DNA of 64,000 nt, taken from Orbilia blumenaviensis (lineage: Eukaryota; Ascomycota; Orbiliomycetes; Orbiliales; Orbiliaceae). Shown in pieces: positions 25,855-38,091 of this stretch (the first letter of the stretch is position 1; every line of letters starts with the position of its first letter). The stretch lies in assembly GCA_036872755.1 (NCBI GenBank), contig JAVHNS010000001.1, positions 2,542,001-2,606,000 of the forward strand, written 5' to 3'. The translations under genes were made by a program, and so were the position numbers. The notes beneath the pieces were generated by a model. The model had not been told where the DNA came from. It worked only from the letters and a program-made list of their open reading frames with translations, and ran no database searches.

Positions 25855-26511
25855 ATCTGGGGGATTCACTTTTGGTCGAATGATGATGCCATTTTTTCTG
25901 GGCATACACTTAAGAGAAAAAAGCCACTTAGAGCTCGCATATTTTCATGATTCTTTCAGTCACTAGCGTGCACAGTTCTTCCTTTCCTATCATTATATTT
26001 TGTACTACTTTGCTGTTTAATTTCTACATTCCTTTGGGTTACGGACTAGGGGGGGTTATGCATTTTTTGGGTACCAAGGCTGGATTTAAGGATATACGCA
26101 TGGAAAGGGTAATGGGAATTTTTGTCGTTCGGGACGGTGGATTTTGGTAAGAGTTGGGTATACGATACCACTGGCCATCTGCATAGCTATTGTTTTGATT
26201 GCTCTTTCCTTGGATATTGTTATTCGGAAAAACTGTGTACGAGAAGATATCATTGAGTCAATTGGACAATACCCAAAAAAGTTTCTTTGCTGCACGATTG
26301 AGTAATAAGCATATTTTGACTTCCCGTTGAGTCTAGAATCCTGTTATTGTAGAAAAACGTGGTAGCCTTGCACAAGCTTGCTATTCGAGAGAGTTGATTG
26401 AGTGAGAGCTCCGTCTTGAACAAAGATGCATTGCAGATTTCTTGATTACAAAATTATACAGCCTGGCAAAAGGAAATATATTGTTGCACAAGAAATGTCA
26501 CATACGGGGTA
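25855..26511. other. Convergent intergenic region (aquaporin / MocA oxidoreductase)
   Basis: 3' flanks of two convergent genes. AT-rich, no ORF with motif support and no repeat of note. Confidence 0.5.
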
Positions 26512-28246
26512 TTACAGCATCTTCCGTTGATCTGCGTCCCATGCAGCCCAGCCTCTCCGTTCCCCGGATGCCCTGCTGTCTTCGGCGCACCAGGCCATCC
26601 CATGGGCTCTGACCGCTTCGTCTATACCCGCTCCGATGTGTACCCTTTGCGCTTTCCCCACATCCCAGCCATGAACCTTAACAGCCTCCACGGCGCTAAC
26701 AAACGCCTTGGCCAGGCCTGTGTCACCCCCACCATGCCCACTAAATCGGTCAGCCTCGCCTGGTGTGTGGGACACCCACTGAGCGTACGGGTCTGCAAAT
26801 GAGATTGAATGAAGCGAGGTTTGTGGCTGTCGCATTGGGCGTTTTGCTTGGTCCGCCGCGGCAGCGGGCCAAGAGGTGTCCGAGTGGAGTTCGCCTTTGG
26901 TTCCGTATATTACCGTTTTTCTTTGGCATATGGCGTGTGTGAACTACATCGTGTTGGTTAGATGCTATCAAGGCTGGATTTTTGATTGGGAATGCAGGGT
27001 TAATTATACTTACAGCTGTCATGGTGAGAGTAGCGGTCTTTGGACCTCTTCCCGAGCCTTCAGTATCGTTTTCGTCTCCATCCCAGCTCATTACTACCAC
27101 TTGGTTGTCGACTACATCGTTATGTCCGTCATATACGCAACGCCCGTATGGGCCTTCTTCTAACCTTTTTAGAAGATTTTTTTCTTTTGTTGCGAAGTTG
27201 CCCGGGTCGTCTTCTACCTCTGGGTAGACTATATCTACGGGCCATGATGTGTTAAACCCCCCTCTCATCCCCGATGGGTTTTCGATGTATATCTTCTTAG
27301 CAGAGTACATGCACGCCCTTTCCACGCCCTCTGGGCATGTGATGCAGTTGTTTGTTGCATTTTTGGGTTTGTTTCTCTTGTTAAAGTATGTCAGTTTACC
27401 GGTTGAATAAACACTGGTTGGCTCGTCTGGCCTCGTCGTTGCATCATCTGGATCACTTGGTTTGGGGGAACACAATAGCCACAATAATATATCCAAATCA
27501 TGGCAGCATTTTGTGAGGATTGATGGGCCCGATTCGGATTCTTTATGCCAGTTCCCTCGAACATATGAGTGTGAGAAATGATACCATCCGATTGGCTCTT
27601 TGTGTTCTATTGCTACTATCTCGCCTACTATCTTGTCTTTCGTTAGAAGACGGTGAACGAGCTGATTATGCGGGGAGTAGCGTAGGACATGGCCGATGGC
27701 GAAGACAACGTTCGTAGCCTCAACGGCAGCCTGTATTTTCAAGCAGTCAAGATATGTTGTAGCGAGCGGTTTTTCGATTAGGACATGCCAACCGAACGGG
27801 ATCAATGCAGTTGCGATCTCAGCATGTGTTTGGTCCAGGGTACATATCAAAACGCCGTCTATGCCACCTGATGATTTTATAATATCCTGGGATTCGGGTT
27901 TCAGGATGTCACGCCAGTCCGAGAAGCGCAGGTTCTCAGGGATCTTGTAGCGCTCTGCGAGGGATTCACGTTTGTATGTGTGAATGTCGGAGACGGCGGC
28001 GACGATACCATTGGTTGAGGATTTTATGGCACGGGCATAGGCGTTTCCACGATGGCCGGCTCCAATGATTAAGAAGCGAGGGCGGAGGGAGGGGTCGTAA
28101 GGAGGTTCTTCTGAGACTACCTGTGAGAGTTGGGTAGCCGTTGCTGTTGTTGTTGGTGTTGCATTTTGAGAAGCGGGTTCTGCCGCGGTGTCGTCCGTAG
28201 CTGTAGCGGGACTTTTGTTGAACAGCTTTTTGAGCTTTGAAGCCAT
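26512..28246 (-). CDS. Gfo/Idh/MocA-family NAD(P)-dependent oxidoreductase
   Basis: Two exons, 28246-27014 and 26943-26512 (70-bp intron with CTAAC branch), encode 554 aa. An Ala/Thr/Gln-rich N-terminus precedes a Rossmann fold with FLIIGAGHRGNAYARA (about 58-73), and the family EKP signature is present in HVLIEKPLATT. The C-terminal Gfo/Idh/MocA domain includes GHVLRYSPHN, a Cys-containing segment (CITCPEGVERACMYSAKKIY) and, after the intron, FTHAICQRKTVIYGTKGEL and FSGHGGGDTGLAKAFVSAVE. Family members oxidise or reduce sugars, inositols or related polyols; the substrate here is unknown. No signal peptide, so probably cytosolic. A reading without the intron loses the conserved C-terminus. 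Confidence 0.92.
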
Positions 28247-30905
28247 TGGATCCTTTTGAATCTACAGGGGTTTAAACTGGATACTTCGAGTACCTCTGCC
28301 GATGTACATATGTTGTTCTGCAATGTAGTGATATATTGAGAAGATGTTATGAGGTGGAAATATCCATCTTTCAGCTCGCTGAATACTTCTGGCCTTTTCA
28401 TGCGAGGCGTCAGTTTTTTGGCCATAAGTGAAATATCACACGTGCAGATCTAAAGGCAGCAGCGCGTGGTACATCCCATCGAGGCAGGTTCGATGGCATA
28501 TTCCGTATAGTTCAGGCATAGCTGAAGTATCTTAGATCACATTTCATATGTCGGTGAAGAGTAACGTTACGTTTCCAAGTCTCGAGGAGAGCGGGACGGC
28601 TGACGAATGCACTAATGAAAGAAAGCTCATTCGTTCGTTTGTTAGAGAAATACAACAGCCCAACACATCTGGTCGTTTACCCAACTGAAGGGTTTTAGTT
28701 TGGCCGGGGTAGAACAATAGCAGGAGTTCTAGGCGCTGTTGGAAAAGAGCCAGGAGGGATTTCAGAGTGAGCCAATATTTTATGTCGGTGTTGGAATACC
28801 TCTTATCCTGAGGCACTGCACTGTTGCATATTGCGGGTAGGTATGCTTGCATGTTTGACACGCGACAATCGATTGTTCTTGTCGATTAACTTTGTTATCT
28901 TCACACAGAGGCTTTGTTGGAGATATATTTGGGACACTTCCCCCTGGTTGATTTGAGATGTGTGATATTACTAATAGGAGGCTCTAGCTCCTGCGGCTGT
29001 GAGAGTGAGAACTTAGCAACTCCATGGCTCCACAGGTGACTGTTGTGCACAAAGCTTAAAAGTATTTGCATTTCGATAAGAAGGGGATATCGAGAAGAAA
29101 AAAAAAAGTGATTATTCGGCTGCTGCGAATATGCTAAGGTAGTTGAAATTAGTAATTTTTCGCTCTCCGGAGGCCAGGTGGCTGGTGGATTGTGGATCTG
29201 GATCCTTCTCAGGATGGTGAGAACATGGCATGCTCTTCACGTGTGGATGTGTTGTGTCGGGACTTTCACCACTTTCATTTGCAAATATTAACATTTGAGA
29301 CTTCGTACGACTGTGCTTCAGCGCCGGACCCATAACTTAGCACTTCTATGTTAAGCGTCCATAATCTGCTTTCGACCTCGCTAACATAATTACCGCCAGC
29401 TGGCTGTGCCTCCGTTTGGGTTCGCGATGGAGCTTCCAATCCGCAGTGCGCGCCGATAGTCACGATGGTCAAGATGGTCGGTACTTTTCGACGTCTGTGC
29501 TAACTGTGCCAGCTTACTACATGAATTTCGCAGACAGCGAATTACCTGTTTTTGCCCTCGACACGATTTTATTTTACCCTGTTCCTGAGTGCGAAATGGC
29601 GAGGGGCCTGAAAATAGAAGTTTCCGTTGGAAGGTTCCACTGATTGGTGCACTAGCCCATCGCTCCACACGCTCTGCACCGCGCCCCCTCAAGCCTTTTC
29701 TACCCTGTTTCAGGGCCGCAAGGAAGAAAGAAAGAAAGAAAGAAAAAAACCAGGACCGTTGAACGTATCTTCCGGCTAGGCCTCCCGCAAGCGGCTCCCC
29801 TGTCTCACGTTTTGGAGGCGACATGCCCAGCACTGGGCTGGAGCGGACGGCGTCCCGTCAAAAATTCTCTGCGGCATATACAGTATCGTCGTACCGATGC
29901 CGTTTCTCATCGACCGGCTACGGATGCCTTTGATAATCCAATATCAAACGAGTGATATAGGGTTAGAAACTTATACAATAGTCAAAAATATCAAGCCTTT
30001 CCTCCCGCCTCCTGACGGGCTTCCTGCGCGGGAACTAAACTTTCTGGCGTGCAGGGAGCCACCATACATATATGCTTCCAGATGGAGATGATTTACAAAA
30101 GCAGGCCAGAACATTCGCATTAGCCAAGTCTCTTGGGCACTTAAGAACCGCCAGCAGGGTTTCATTGGGGCGGTCTTCCATTGAAACGATGGGCCAACGA
30201 CTACGAAACAGGGGGATCAACCTGTTCGGGTGCAGTGCTTACCGTAGCCAAGTTCTTAGTGCAATTTCATGCTCCCAAAAGCAACGAAAATGGGCTTTGC
30301 AACAGCCTTGTTCCTGGAACTACTGCACTGGCAAACAGAATTTTTGCATGAGATTTCCCCATCCACACTGCCGCCGCTTGGTTTTTTAGGAATTGGTGGA
30401 CACGTCAAATAAAAAACCTGTCAAGTAGTGGTAATGTATCATCGTAGCGAAAAAGCTAAAAGACTTGACTTTTGAGAACTTTACTTGCTTTTCTTCACAC
30501 GACCTAAACGAGCAGACCACTCCTCTTCTTCCCATGCACGTAAGCCCATGACTATTACTTCTCCCTGAAATAAATTTGGAAACCCTGTTTGCGAATGTCC
30601 GTTTGCTGGGGGGAGTGGATACCTACCCAATGTATATATATCCCCAGTAGAGTTCATAAAGCCAGTGCTTGCGCATCAGCTTCTTCTCCTGTTCACCCTT
30701 TCTTCTTTGTCAATCAATATTCTTTTTGGGCCGGCCCATTGTAGTCGTAATCAGTATTCCTACTCTTTGAGCATTGGTTTAATTAAACTTTTAAACTTTG
30801 CTTTGTCGACTGGTCCTCTATACTAAACGACATCGATACTCCTGAGTAAAACTTCAACATTACATATAAACCCGAAATTTGTAATTCATAATCAAATCCG
30901 ACAAA
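28247..30905. other. 2.7-kb intergenic region between divergent MocA and bestrophin genes
   Basis: Two divergent promoters. It contains a (GAAA)n tract at 29721-29749 and TATA-like elements near 30635-30645, upstream of the bestrophin gene. ORFs here (for example 29390-29833 minus) are compositionally odd and lack motifs. Confidence 0.5.
29721..29749. repeat. (GAAA)n microsatellite
   Basis: Tetranucleotide tract aaggaagaaagaaagaaaga and following A-rich bases in intergenic DNA. Confidence 0.8.
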
Positions 30906-32514
30906 ATGGCGGCAGCCAGTACCGCTCGAGAGAGCTTCTTCGACGATTTTGGTAGCGATCTAGATAGTTACTTCGTAAGTGTTTGGAAATTTATATTCCA
31001 GAAAAGGGACTGTTATCTAACTGGATGTGTATCTACAGACTGGTCCTATCGATGCCACCAAATCCTCCAAGCTCCCGTACTTTATGCGTATCCGCGGTTC
31101 GGTGCTTCCAGGACTGATTCTGCCTATGCTCTTTGTGACGGCATGGTGTGTGTGGATTACATGCGTTCACCGACTCGTCCGCCCGCTGAACATCGACTCT
31201 CTGCTGCTTACTGTTTTGGGTTTCTTGGTCGGTTTGGCGCTCTCTTTCAGATCTTCGACTGCATACGAGCGATACAACGATGGTAGAAAATGCTGGGCCA
31301 ACTTGACTTTGAGCGTTCGGTGAGTGGCGCAGTTTTCCTGACTCAACCGCGAATGATCACTAATCATGTGTTTTTGCTATATACAGCAACATGGCTCGTC
31401 TTATCTGGATCCACGTCCGTGAACGCGAGGGCTCCGAGGGCGAGGATGACGTTCTTGCCAAGTTGACCGCTATGAATCTGTTATTGGCCTTCTGTGTCGC
31501 GCTCAAGCATAAGCTTCGCCACCAGCCAGAGTACGACTACAAGGATCTCCAAGGCCTCATCGTCAACCTCCAGAGTTTCGCCAAACAGGCCCACAAGGAC
31601 GGGGATATCCCACCACGTAAGGCTTTGACTACTCCACAGAGAATCTCTGCGTACCTTGGAATCACCTTTTTCGAGAAGAACCCCATCAGACGCTACAAGG
31701 CTTACAAGAGGGCCGGAAAGCACCACGGAAATTTGCCACTTGAGATCATGACTTATTTGAGCGCCTACCTTGAGATGGTCGTCCAGGGCGGTCAGATTCC
31801 AGTTCCAGCTTACCAGAGCATGGCCATGGCTTACCTCGGTGGAATGATGGACTCCCTCACCAACTGCGAACGTATCTCTCAGACTCCTTTGCCACTTGCC
31901 TACAACATTGTGATCAGCCAAATTACCTGGCTCTACGTATGTCTTTCTCAAAAATCCCAAATATGCGAAAAATGTTTAGAGACTAACATTTTGGTAAATA
32001 GGTTTTGTTCTTGCCATTCCAGCTCGTCTCCAAGTTGGGTTGGGTCGCCATCCCCGGTACTTTGATCGGTGCTTACATCATTCTCGGATTCGCAGCCATT
32101 GGTCGTGAAATCGAGGATCCATTCGGTGACGATGTTAACGATTTGAACCTCGACCGCTACTGCGACTCGATTTCTCTTGAGCTCGACATGATCCTATCTA
32201 CTCCTCCACCACAACGCTCTGACTTCATCCAGCGCGACGACAACTACGTTATGTTCCCTAACATGAACGAGGGATACAACGCATGGAAGGCTAAGGGTAT
32301 TGAGAAGATCCGCGCTGAACTTCAGCAGAAGCCCCTTCGTCATGTCAACCCAGCTTTGGCTCGTGAAATTCGCCAGTCAGAGTTGAGAGATCGAGACAAC
32401 GACCTCGATCGAAGGCAGAGGGAAGAAGACGAGCGTCAGGAGGCAGCAGAAAAGGAAGAGCAATTGAAGAAGCAGAAGCATCAGACACAGACACCCGCTG
32501 ACGACTCTGTGTGA
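30906..32514 (+). CDS. Bestrophin-like (UPF0187) anion channel protein
   Basis: Four exons: 30906-30974, 31039-31319, 31387-31936 and 32002-32514, encoding 470 aa. The N-terminal part is conserved in fungal bestrophin homologues (YFMRIRGSVLPGLILP, then GLALSFRSSTAYERYNDGRKCW). The C-terminal half has VLFLPFQLVSKLGWVAIPGT and the acidic stretch GREIEDPFGDDVNDLNLD, which corresponds to the calcium-clasp region of bestrophins. About four hydrophobic segments are visible. The tail is charged (RDRDNDLDRRQREEDERQEA) and probably a coiled coil. In the wider family these are chloride/anion channels; the membrane in which it works here is unknown. Confidence 0.92.
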
Positions 32515-34913
32515 AACCCGGATGCAGTAATAAATAGGTGAAAGGAAAGCAAAGCAAATTGTTTATGGCCTCTTGATAATTAATGATTCATATCGAGGCC
32601 CGAGTATTTCTGTTTTTTGTTTTTACGAAACCCTTGCATATATATTCCGAGCGTTTGGATTTACGAAGTATTTTTACCTACGAGGAATCGGTCTATACAG
32701 GATGCAAGGAAATGCTTTTATTCGGCGGCCTCCTTTTTTTTTTTTCTCTTCTGGGATTTTCTATTATTTTTGAAAAGTATTTTTTTACCTGGGAAAAATA
32801 AAATATTATAAATACGAGTTCTTTTTCTTTCTTATACTACCTACCTATGCTCTTGTTACGCTTGCAAGTCTACATTACGGATGGAATTTGGTGTCGACGT
32901 CCTGTATCCGCCATATCCCTCGGCGTCCGCCGTACGTTGGGATATGGGTCAGTCTGCTTGTGTTACAATAGAGTAGACTATATACTTAAGTACCTACCTA
33001 GGTATATATTATTCTAGATATATGTCTTATAATCCACAAATTTTATTCTATCGCATCAACTAGCATCGAAATGGCAGAGAGACAGTAGATCTATCGATAT
33101 CGATGTCGCACAACTGAGTGATTGCCCTGGCATGGTTAGGCGTATTAGCGCTCCTCGGGTATCTATAGGTACAGATTCGAATCAGGTGTGAGGTGACGCC
33201 ACCTGGTTTGTGGGGCGTCAATCACGGCTGTGTTGGTGATCTCGATTTGGCAGTATTGCGCCACGGGCCGAGCCAAACGTCCCTGAGAACGTCGGACAAG
33301 GCAAATTATGCAACAAACAACAAATTGGTTTTCATGGAGCCGAGATTTGATATAAAAATGTAGACAAATCGATCGGGATATAAAAATGTGGTATTTTAAA
33401 CAAAACTGGACATGTAAATAGTCTATAGACACCCCCAAACAGCTGAAAATGCAGTTTGTGACGAATGAGAAGGGCCCCATACATACAGGATATCTGGGAA
33501 CACCCGTGCATCTGATACTCCTCAGGGTTATGTATATTCACATAATCCAGATAATCTATAATTCTTGGGTTTTGAGCCCATTATACAATAGTGTCTTTAG
33601 AGTATCCTTTACGTCCCTCCCTCCCTCTCATACGGCCCCTAATTTGTATATCTCTAGCGTATAGCTCGTAAAGATGTCGAGGCCTCGCCCTAACCATTAT
33701 GACGATCGTGTTGAATGATAGACGCTCTGTCTAAAAGCTCCAATATTCCGTAACCACAGTGAATTGAAGTGACCACCCCCCCATAATTCCATGCTGCCCG
33801 TCAAGCTGTTCGAGTTGGCCACTCGGAGGGGAGGGTTTTTAAGGGATTCTTCGAGCCCTTTTTTTCTGTTTTCTCTTTCTCTTCTTCTTCTTCCTTCTCT
33901 TCACCACCTTCATCATCATCTCTCCCTCCTTGTCCCATCATCTTTTCCCCGAATACCACATATATCATCACCGTTCTCTCGCCCCTTACCCCGCTACCGC
34001 ATTCTCCCATCTAATTCGGGTGATTGGGTGCTTCGGTGCTCATTTGCTCTGACTGATTGGTCCTCTCCCTCCAATCTAACCCCAACTTCCTTCACACATC
34101 GTCTCTCTCACGTAAGTTCCCCCCCATGTTTTCATCAACTCCCCACCGGTAGCCGAAGGTTCCTAGGCATTAGGCTACGGATGGACCTTTCTTCCATTCG
34201 TACCCGGCTCGGCTGGGCTGCGGGTAGCTTGGTTTCCTCGGGGTGCTCTCTTTGAGACACTTCTTGGTGGCCCTGGTGGCTTCGGGCTGGTTCGTTGGGA
34301 ATCATCCCCTGTAAAAGACTATTAGCAGCACCTCCATTATGCATTGTATTTTCCTCCTCAATACCCACCTTCGTTTTTGTATCACCCCGCCTGGCTCCCC
34401 AGATTTGGGGCTGTTTGCTTCAGGATGGACCAGTCAGGGGGCTAACAACTTTGATTGTTGATTGATGGCCGGCGATAGATTGCATTTCGACCCTATATAT
34501 ATATAAAGAGTTAGTATCTCTAAAGGTTACCTGACGTCAGCAGTCGTGCACCCTCACCTAGGTACGTACGTTCCTTAAGGAGATCCCTCAACTCACCCGG
34601 ATGTCCGACTTTCCCTGACCCCTATGACACTCCGCATTCTTCACGTTCACGTCCTCTTTATCCTTTTATTCTTCATATTCTCTCCCTTCTTCTTTTTATT
34701 CCTCAAATCATCACCACCATCATCTCTATTTAATTCTCCCTTTTTCATCCTATTCTCCCTATCGATTCATCCTATTCTTTGGATTCTTCACAGCCTTCCT
34801 TCCATTTCAACGGCCCTAAACTTATTCAAGGATTCATGCCATTTTGACTCCGATTCGAAATTTACGAAATAATATCATATCTCTTTCGCAGTCACTAATT
34901 TAGTTTGTTAGTA
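32515..34913. other. 2.4-kb intergenic region including the pyrimidine-rich leader of the PUF gene
   Basis: 3' flank of the bestrophin gene, a perfect TACCTAGGTA at 32995-33004, then CT-rich leader DNA (33830-34000 and 34640-34770). Open frames in the leader reflect its low complexity (Ser/Leu/Pro-only peptides) and are not called as genes. Confidence 0.5.
34112..34891 (+). other. Probable 5' UTR intron of the PUF gene
   Basis: A consensus GTAAGT donor (34112) follows a CT-rich leader. A good acceptor (tttcgcag, ending 34891) lies 22 bp before the start codon. This would be a 780-bp leader intron, much longer than the coding introns. Other acceptors (34903, 34911) are possible. Confidence 0.4.
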
Positions 34914-37351
34914 ATGGACGATTCTGAAAGAGGTCGCAAGGCACAACGGCCCGAAGATCTTGATACGCTGCTTGCTCGGCTGGAGGTGCAAGAGCAAATC
35001 ATCCAAGAACAGAAGATGGAGCTTGCCTCTAAGCAGAAGGAGGTCACTGATCTCCGATTGGTAGGTGACGCCGTCGTTTCCCGTCGCGAAGTCGAAAAAC
35101 CAGGTAGTATTCAATCGGTCTCTGCTAGCATGAACCGCGATTATTCGTCGAACTTTGACGGACGTCGCGTGGGCATGGACAATTCTCCCGGAAACCGAGG
35201 CGGGTTGTATGAATCCGGCGATGACGACTTCATTCAGGAACAGGTCAACAAACACACATTCGCTCAGGCAGTTGACACTGATTTCTACAATGACGAGGGT
35301 GTCTCACTTCAATTACCTAATGATGGCGGTAACAATGCCCCGAGTATTTTTCATTCTCCACTCCCTCGTGGTCAAGGTTATTCTGGCTCTCCCATGTGGG
35401 ATCAAAAACCAAAGTCACTCCCACCAGGACCAAACGGCGCCCTCATCCCACCACCATACTGGCAGATGGGTGCCGTTCAAAATTACACCAGGTCAGTTCC
35501 AGAACAAGAACCCGTCCAGGACTGGAAAACTGGTGGTTCTGATTACCGTCGAAACCTTTCTGTCCCCGGCCCGTCAAGCGGATTCCACGCCAGTCCAATT
35601 CGCCAAGGGTTTTCTCCAAGTCCCCTTTCACCACCCTTTATCCCCAATGGTTCTGCCACGTCCTGGAACTCGGGTCCTGGGCAAAATACTCCATCGGGCA
35701 GCATGAATTCTATGCCTATGCCAAGTGGCTATGGCTCGATGCCATATACTGGCGGGTACCCCCAACCTAGTCACGGAGAGTATTCGTCTGGATTCAGGGG
35801 AAACCACAATGCCTGGCCAAAATCATCTAACTCCTCTCCAGTAAGTCCCGTGGTTTCAAGAATTCAACCCCTTGCCAGGCGGGGCTAACTAATGTATAGA
35901 CTCAGCCTTTGGGTGCCGGCCTATATGGAAACTCTACGGAGTCACCTAACTGGAAGAGATTGATGGAAAGAGGTGTTGCCTGTGATTGGGGTTATCTCGT
36001 TGACAGGGTTGTCATGCAAAATGATCAAGGAGCCTCAGTGTTCCTCCAGCATAAGCTAAAGGATTTCGATCATCCCGAACACAAGATTGAAATTGTTAAT
36101 GCAATCGTCGACAAGGCCTTCCCTTTGATGACAAACAGGTTCGGCAATTTCCTTGTTCAGCGTTGTTTCGAATATGGTGAGCCTTACCATGTCGAAGCGA
36201 TGATGAAGCTCATCAAGAATCGCGTGGTTCAGCTAAGCATGGACGCCTTCGGGTGTCACGTTGTTCAGCGTGCTTTGGACACCGTCCCTGAGCCTTTCAA
36301 AGTGATGATCATCCAGGAGCTGTTGCATCGTATCCCTGAAACTGTCATGCATAGGTGTAAGTTGTAACCCTTATAGCGGCTGATATTGCCACAGCTAAGA
36401 TATTTCTCATAGATGCCTGCCATGTCTGGCAAAAGTTGTTCGAGGTCCGATGGGTTGGAAACCCTCCCCAGATTATGAAGTATATGAACGAGGCCTTGGC
36501 GGGAATGTGGACAGACATCGCCGTGGGCGAGACTGGTAGCCTTGTTGTTCAGAATATTTTTGAGAACTGTCTGGAAGAGGACAAGGTAAGTCAATGTCAT
36601 ATATCACCATCCTTAGTAAAATGCTGCGCTAATACAATCTTATAGCGACCCTGTGTCAACGAAGTTCTCGGCAATCTCGATACGATCGCCCGAGGACAAT
36701 TCGGTAACTGGTGTATTCAGCATATTTGGTAAGAATACTTCCCTTCTATTTCTATTGGAACAAGTCCTAATATTCTAAATAGTGAACACGGCGCCCCACG
36801 GGATCAGAGCCTTGCCCTTGACATAGTTCTTCACAATGCCGTTGACTACAGCATGGACCAGTATGCAAGCAAAGTGGTCGAAAAGTGCCTCAAGACTGGT
36901 GTCGCCCCAGGATTCCTCGATCGTTATCTCGAGCGTGTCTGTGAAGGACGTGCTGACCGCCCGCGTCTCCCGATCATTGATAGTAGGTTTTAAGTCCTCC
37001 CCGTTTGCCGGTCCTGTATTTGTTGGATTTTGGAAAGATGTTTGTGTTGCTAACAGGCCAATAGTTGCTAGTGACCAATATGGTAACTACCTCATTCAGC
37101 TTATCCTTGGAACCGCCCCGATGCACCAACGAGAGTTTGTGGCCAGTCACATTCGCAAGCATATGGTCTCACTTCGTGGGAGCAAATTTGGTTCTCGAGT
37201 CGGGATGCTCTGCATCAACAACAACTTTGCCAATTATAATGGCCAGCAAAGCCCAGGCCCAGGCCGCGGCGGTCACGGTTCTAGTCACGGAGGACAGCAC
37301 CATATGCACTCGGGCGGTGGTCATCGAAACCACTGGAAGGGGTATCGTTAA
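34914..37351 (+). CDS. PUF (Pumilio-homology) RNA-binding protein with N-terminal coiled coil
   Basis: Six exons: 34914-35840, 35900-36356, 36413-36585, 36646-36728, 36783-36982 and 37065-37351, encoding 708 aa. The start is the ATG at 34914. Residues about 13-50 form a heptad-rich coiled coil (LDTLLARLEVQEQIIQEQK). A long Ser/Pro/Gly/Asn-rich region then leads to the Pumilio domain. PUF repeat cores visible in order are FGNFLVQRCFE, FGCHVVQRALD, YACHVWQKLFE, TGSLVVQNIFE, FGNWCIQHICE, YASKVVEKCLK and YGNYLIQLIL. The tail is Gly/His/Ser-rich. PUF proteins bind 3' UTR elements and control mRNA decay, translation or localisation. The variant third repeat (W in the RNA-contact helix) suggests altered base recognition, which is inference. 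The layout resembles S. pombe meiotic coiled-coil protein Mcp2. Confidence 0.93.
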
Positions 37352-38091
37352 ATTTCTTCGTCTCACGTATATTGCCGACCTAAAATGATGTTCCAACGGG
37401 GCATTACGCACTTTTTATTCTTTTACTAATGCTGGGATTCATAAATCCAACTACGCCATATTTTATTTTATCGATTCCAGCAACCTTTTTCCCTGTTTTA
37501 GACGCAAGCCTGGCAAGCACCTATTTCGTTTCTGTTGTTTCTTTCGCGGCTATTACCCACTATCCACAGATATGCTGGATATTAACCCTATATGGTTTTG
37601 TTCTTCTGCGATTACCTTACACGGCGTTTTAATGTTTTCTTGTATCTCGATCCTGTCTGCCCATCACACCCCTCAACATCCTCTACATGCTTTTACATGC
37701 TCTGTTTTAATGTTTTCTAGTTTTACCAACAAGCAAAGCCAGCTCGACACAATCGTCGACATGTCTTTTAGCTTAGGGAATACAAACAATCGAATGGGAT
37801 GGAAGTTCTTTAATATAAAAATGACATAGTTGAACAAATTCGTCATTCATACTTGGGGAAACCATGAGGGTACCCAGGTTGTAGGCCATAAAGGAGAAAG
37901 GTAAGTATTGCATGTTCGAGCCTCAGCCCTATAAAAGCGGAACTGAAATGATATATTTTAATACCCCCACCGGAACGCCGTAGAATGCAACCTCATTCGC
38001 CTCACAATCTGTCATGAGCAATGTCATCCTCCTCCTCCTGAGCTTGGTATCCGTCCTTTGGTACCATAATTATTCAGGCTCAGAACGAGGC
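37352..38091. other. Convergent intergenic region (PUF / SSL1)
   Basis: 3' flanks of two convergent genes. No motif-supported ORF. Confidence 0.5.

Noticed and set aside
28470..28510. Possible tRNA B-box-like ggttcgatggc
   Set aside because: The terminal CC is missing and there are no matching acceptor-stem halves.
29390..29833. 147-codon minus-strand ORF between the MocA and bestrophin genes
   Set aside because: Runs through a GAAA microsatellite, has low-complexity composition, no motif and no splice continuity with neighbours.
33791..34255. 154-codon plus-strand ORF upstream of the PUF gene
   Set aside because: Encodes Ser/Leu/Pro/His low complexity from a pyrimidine-rich leader and includes a consensus splice donor at 34112.
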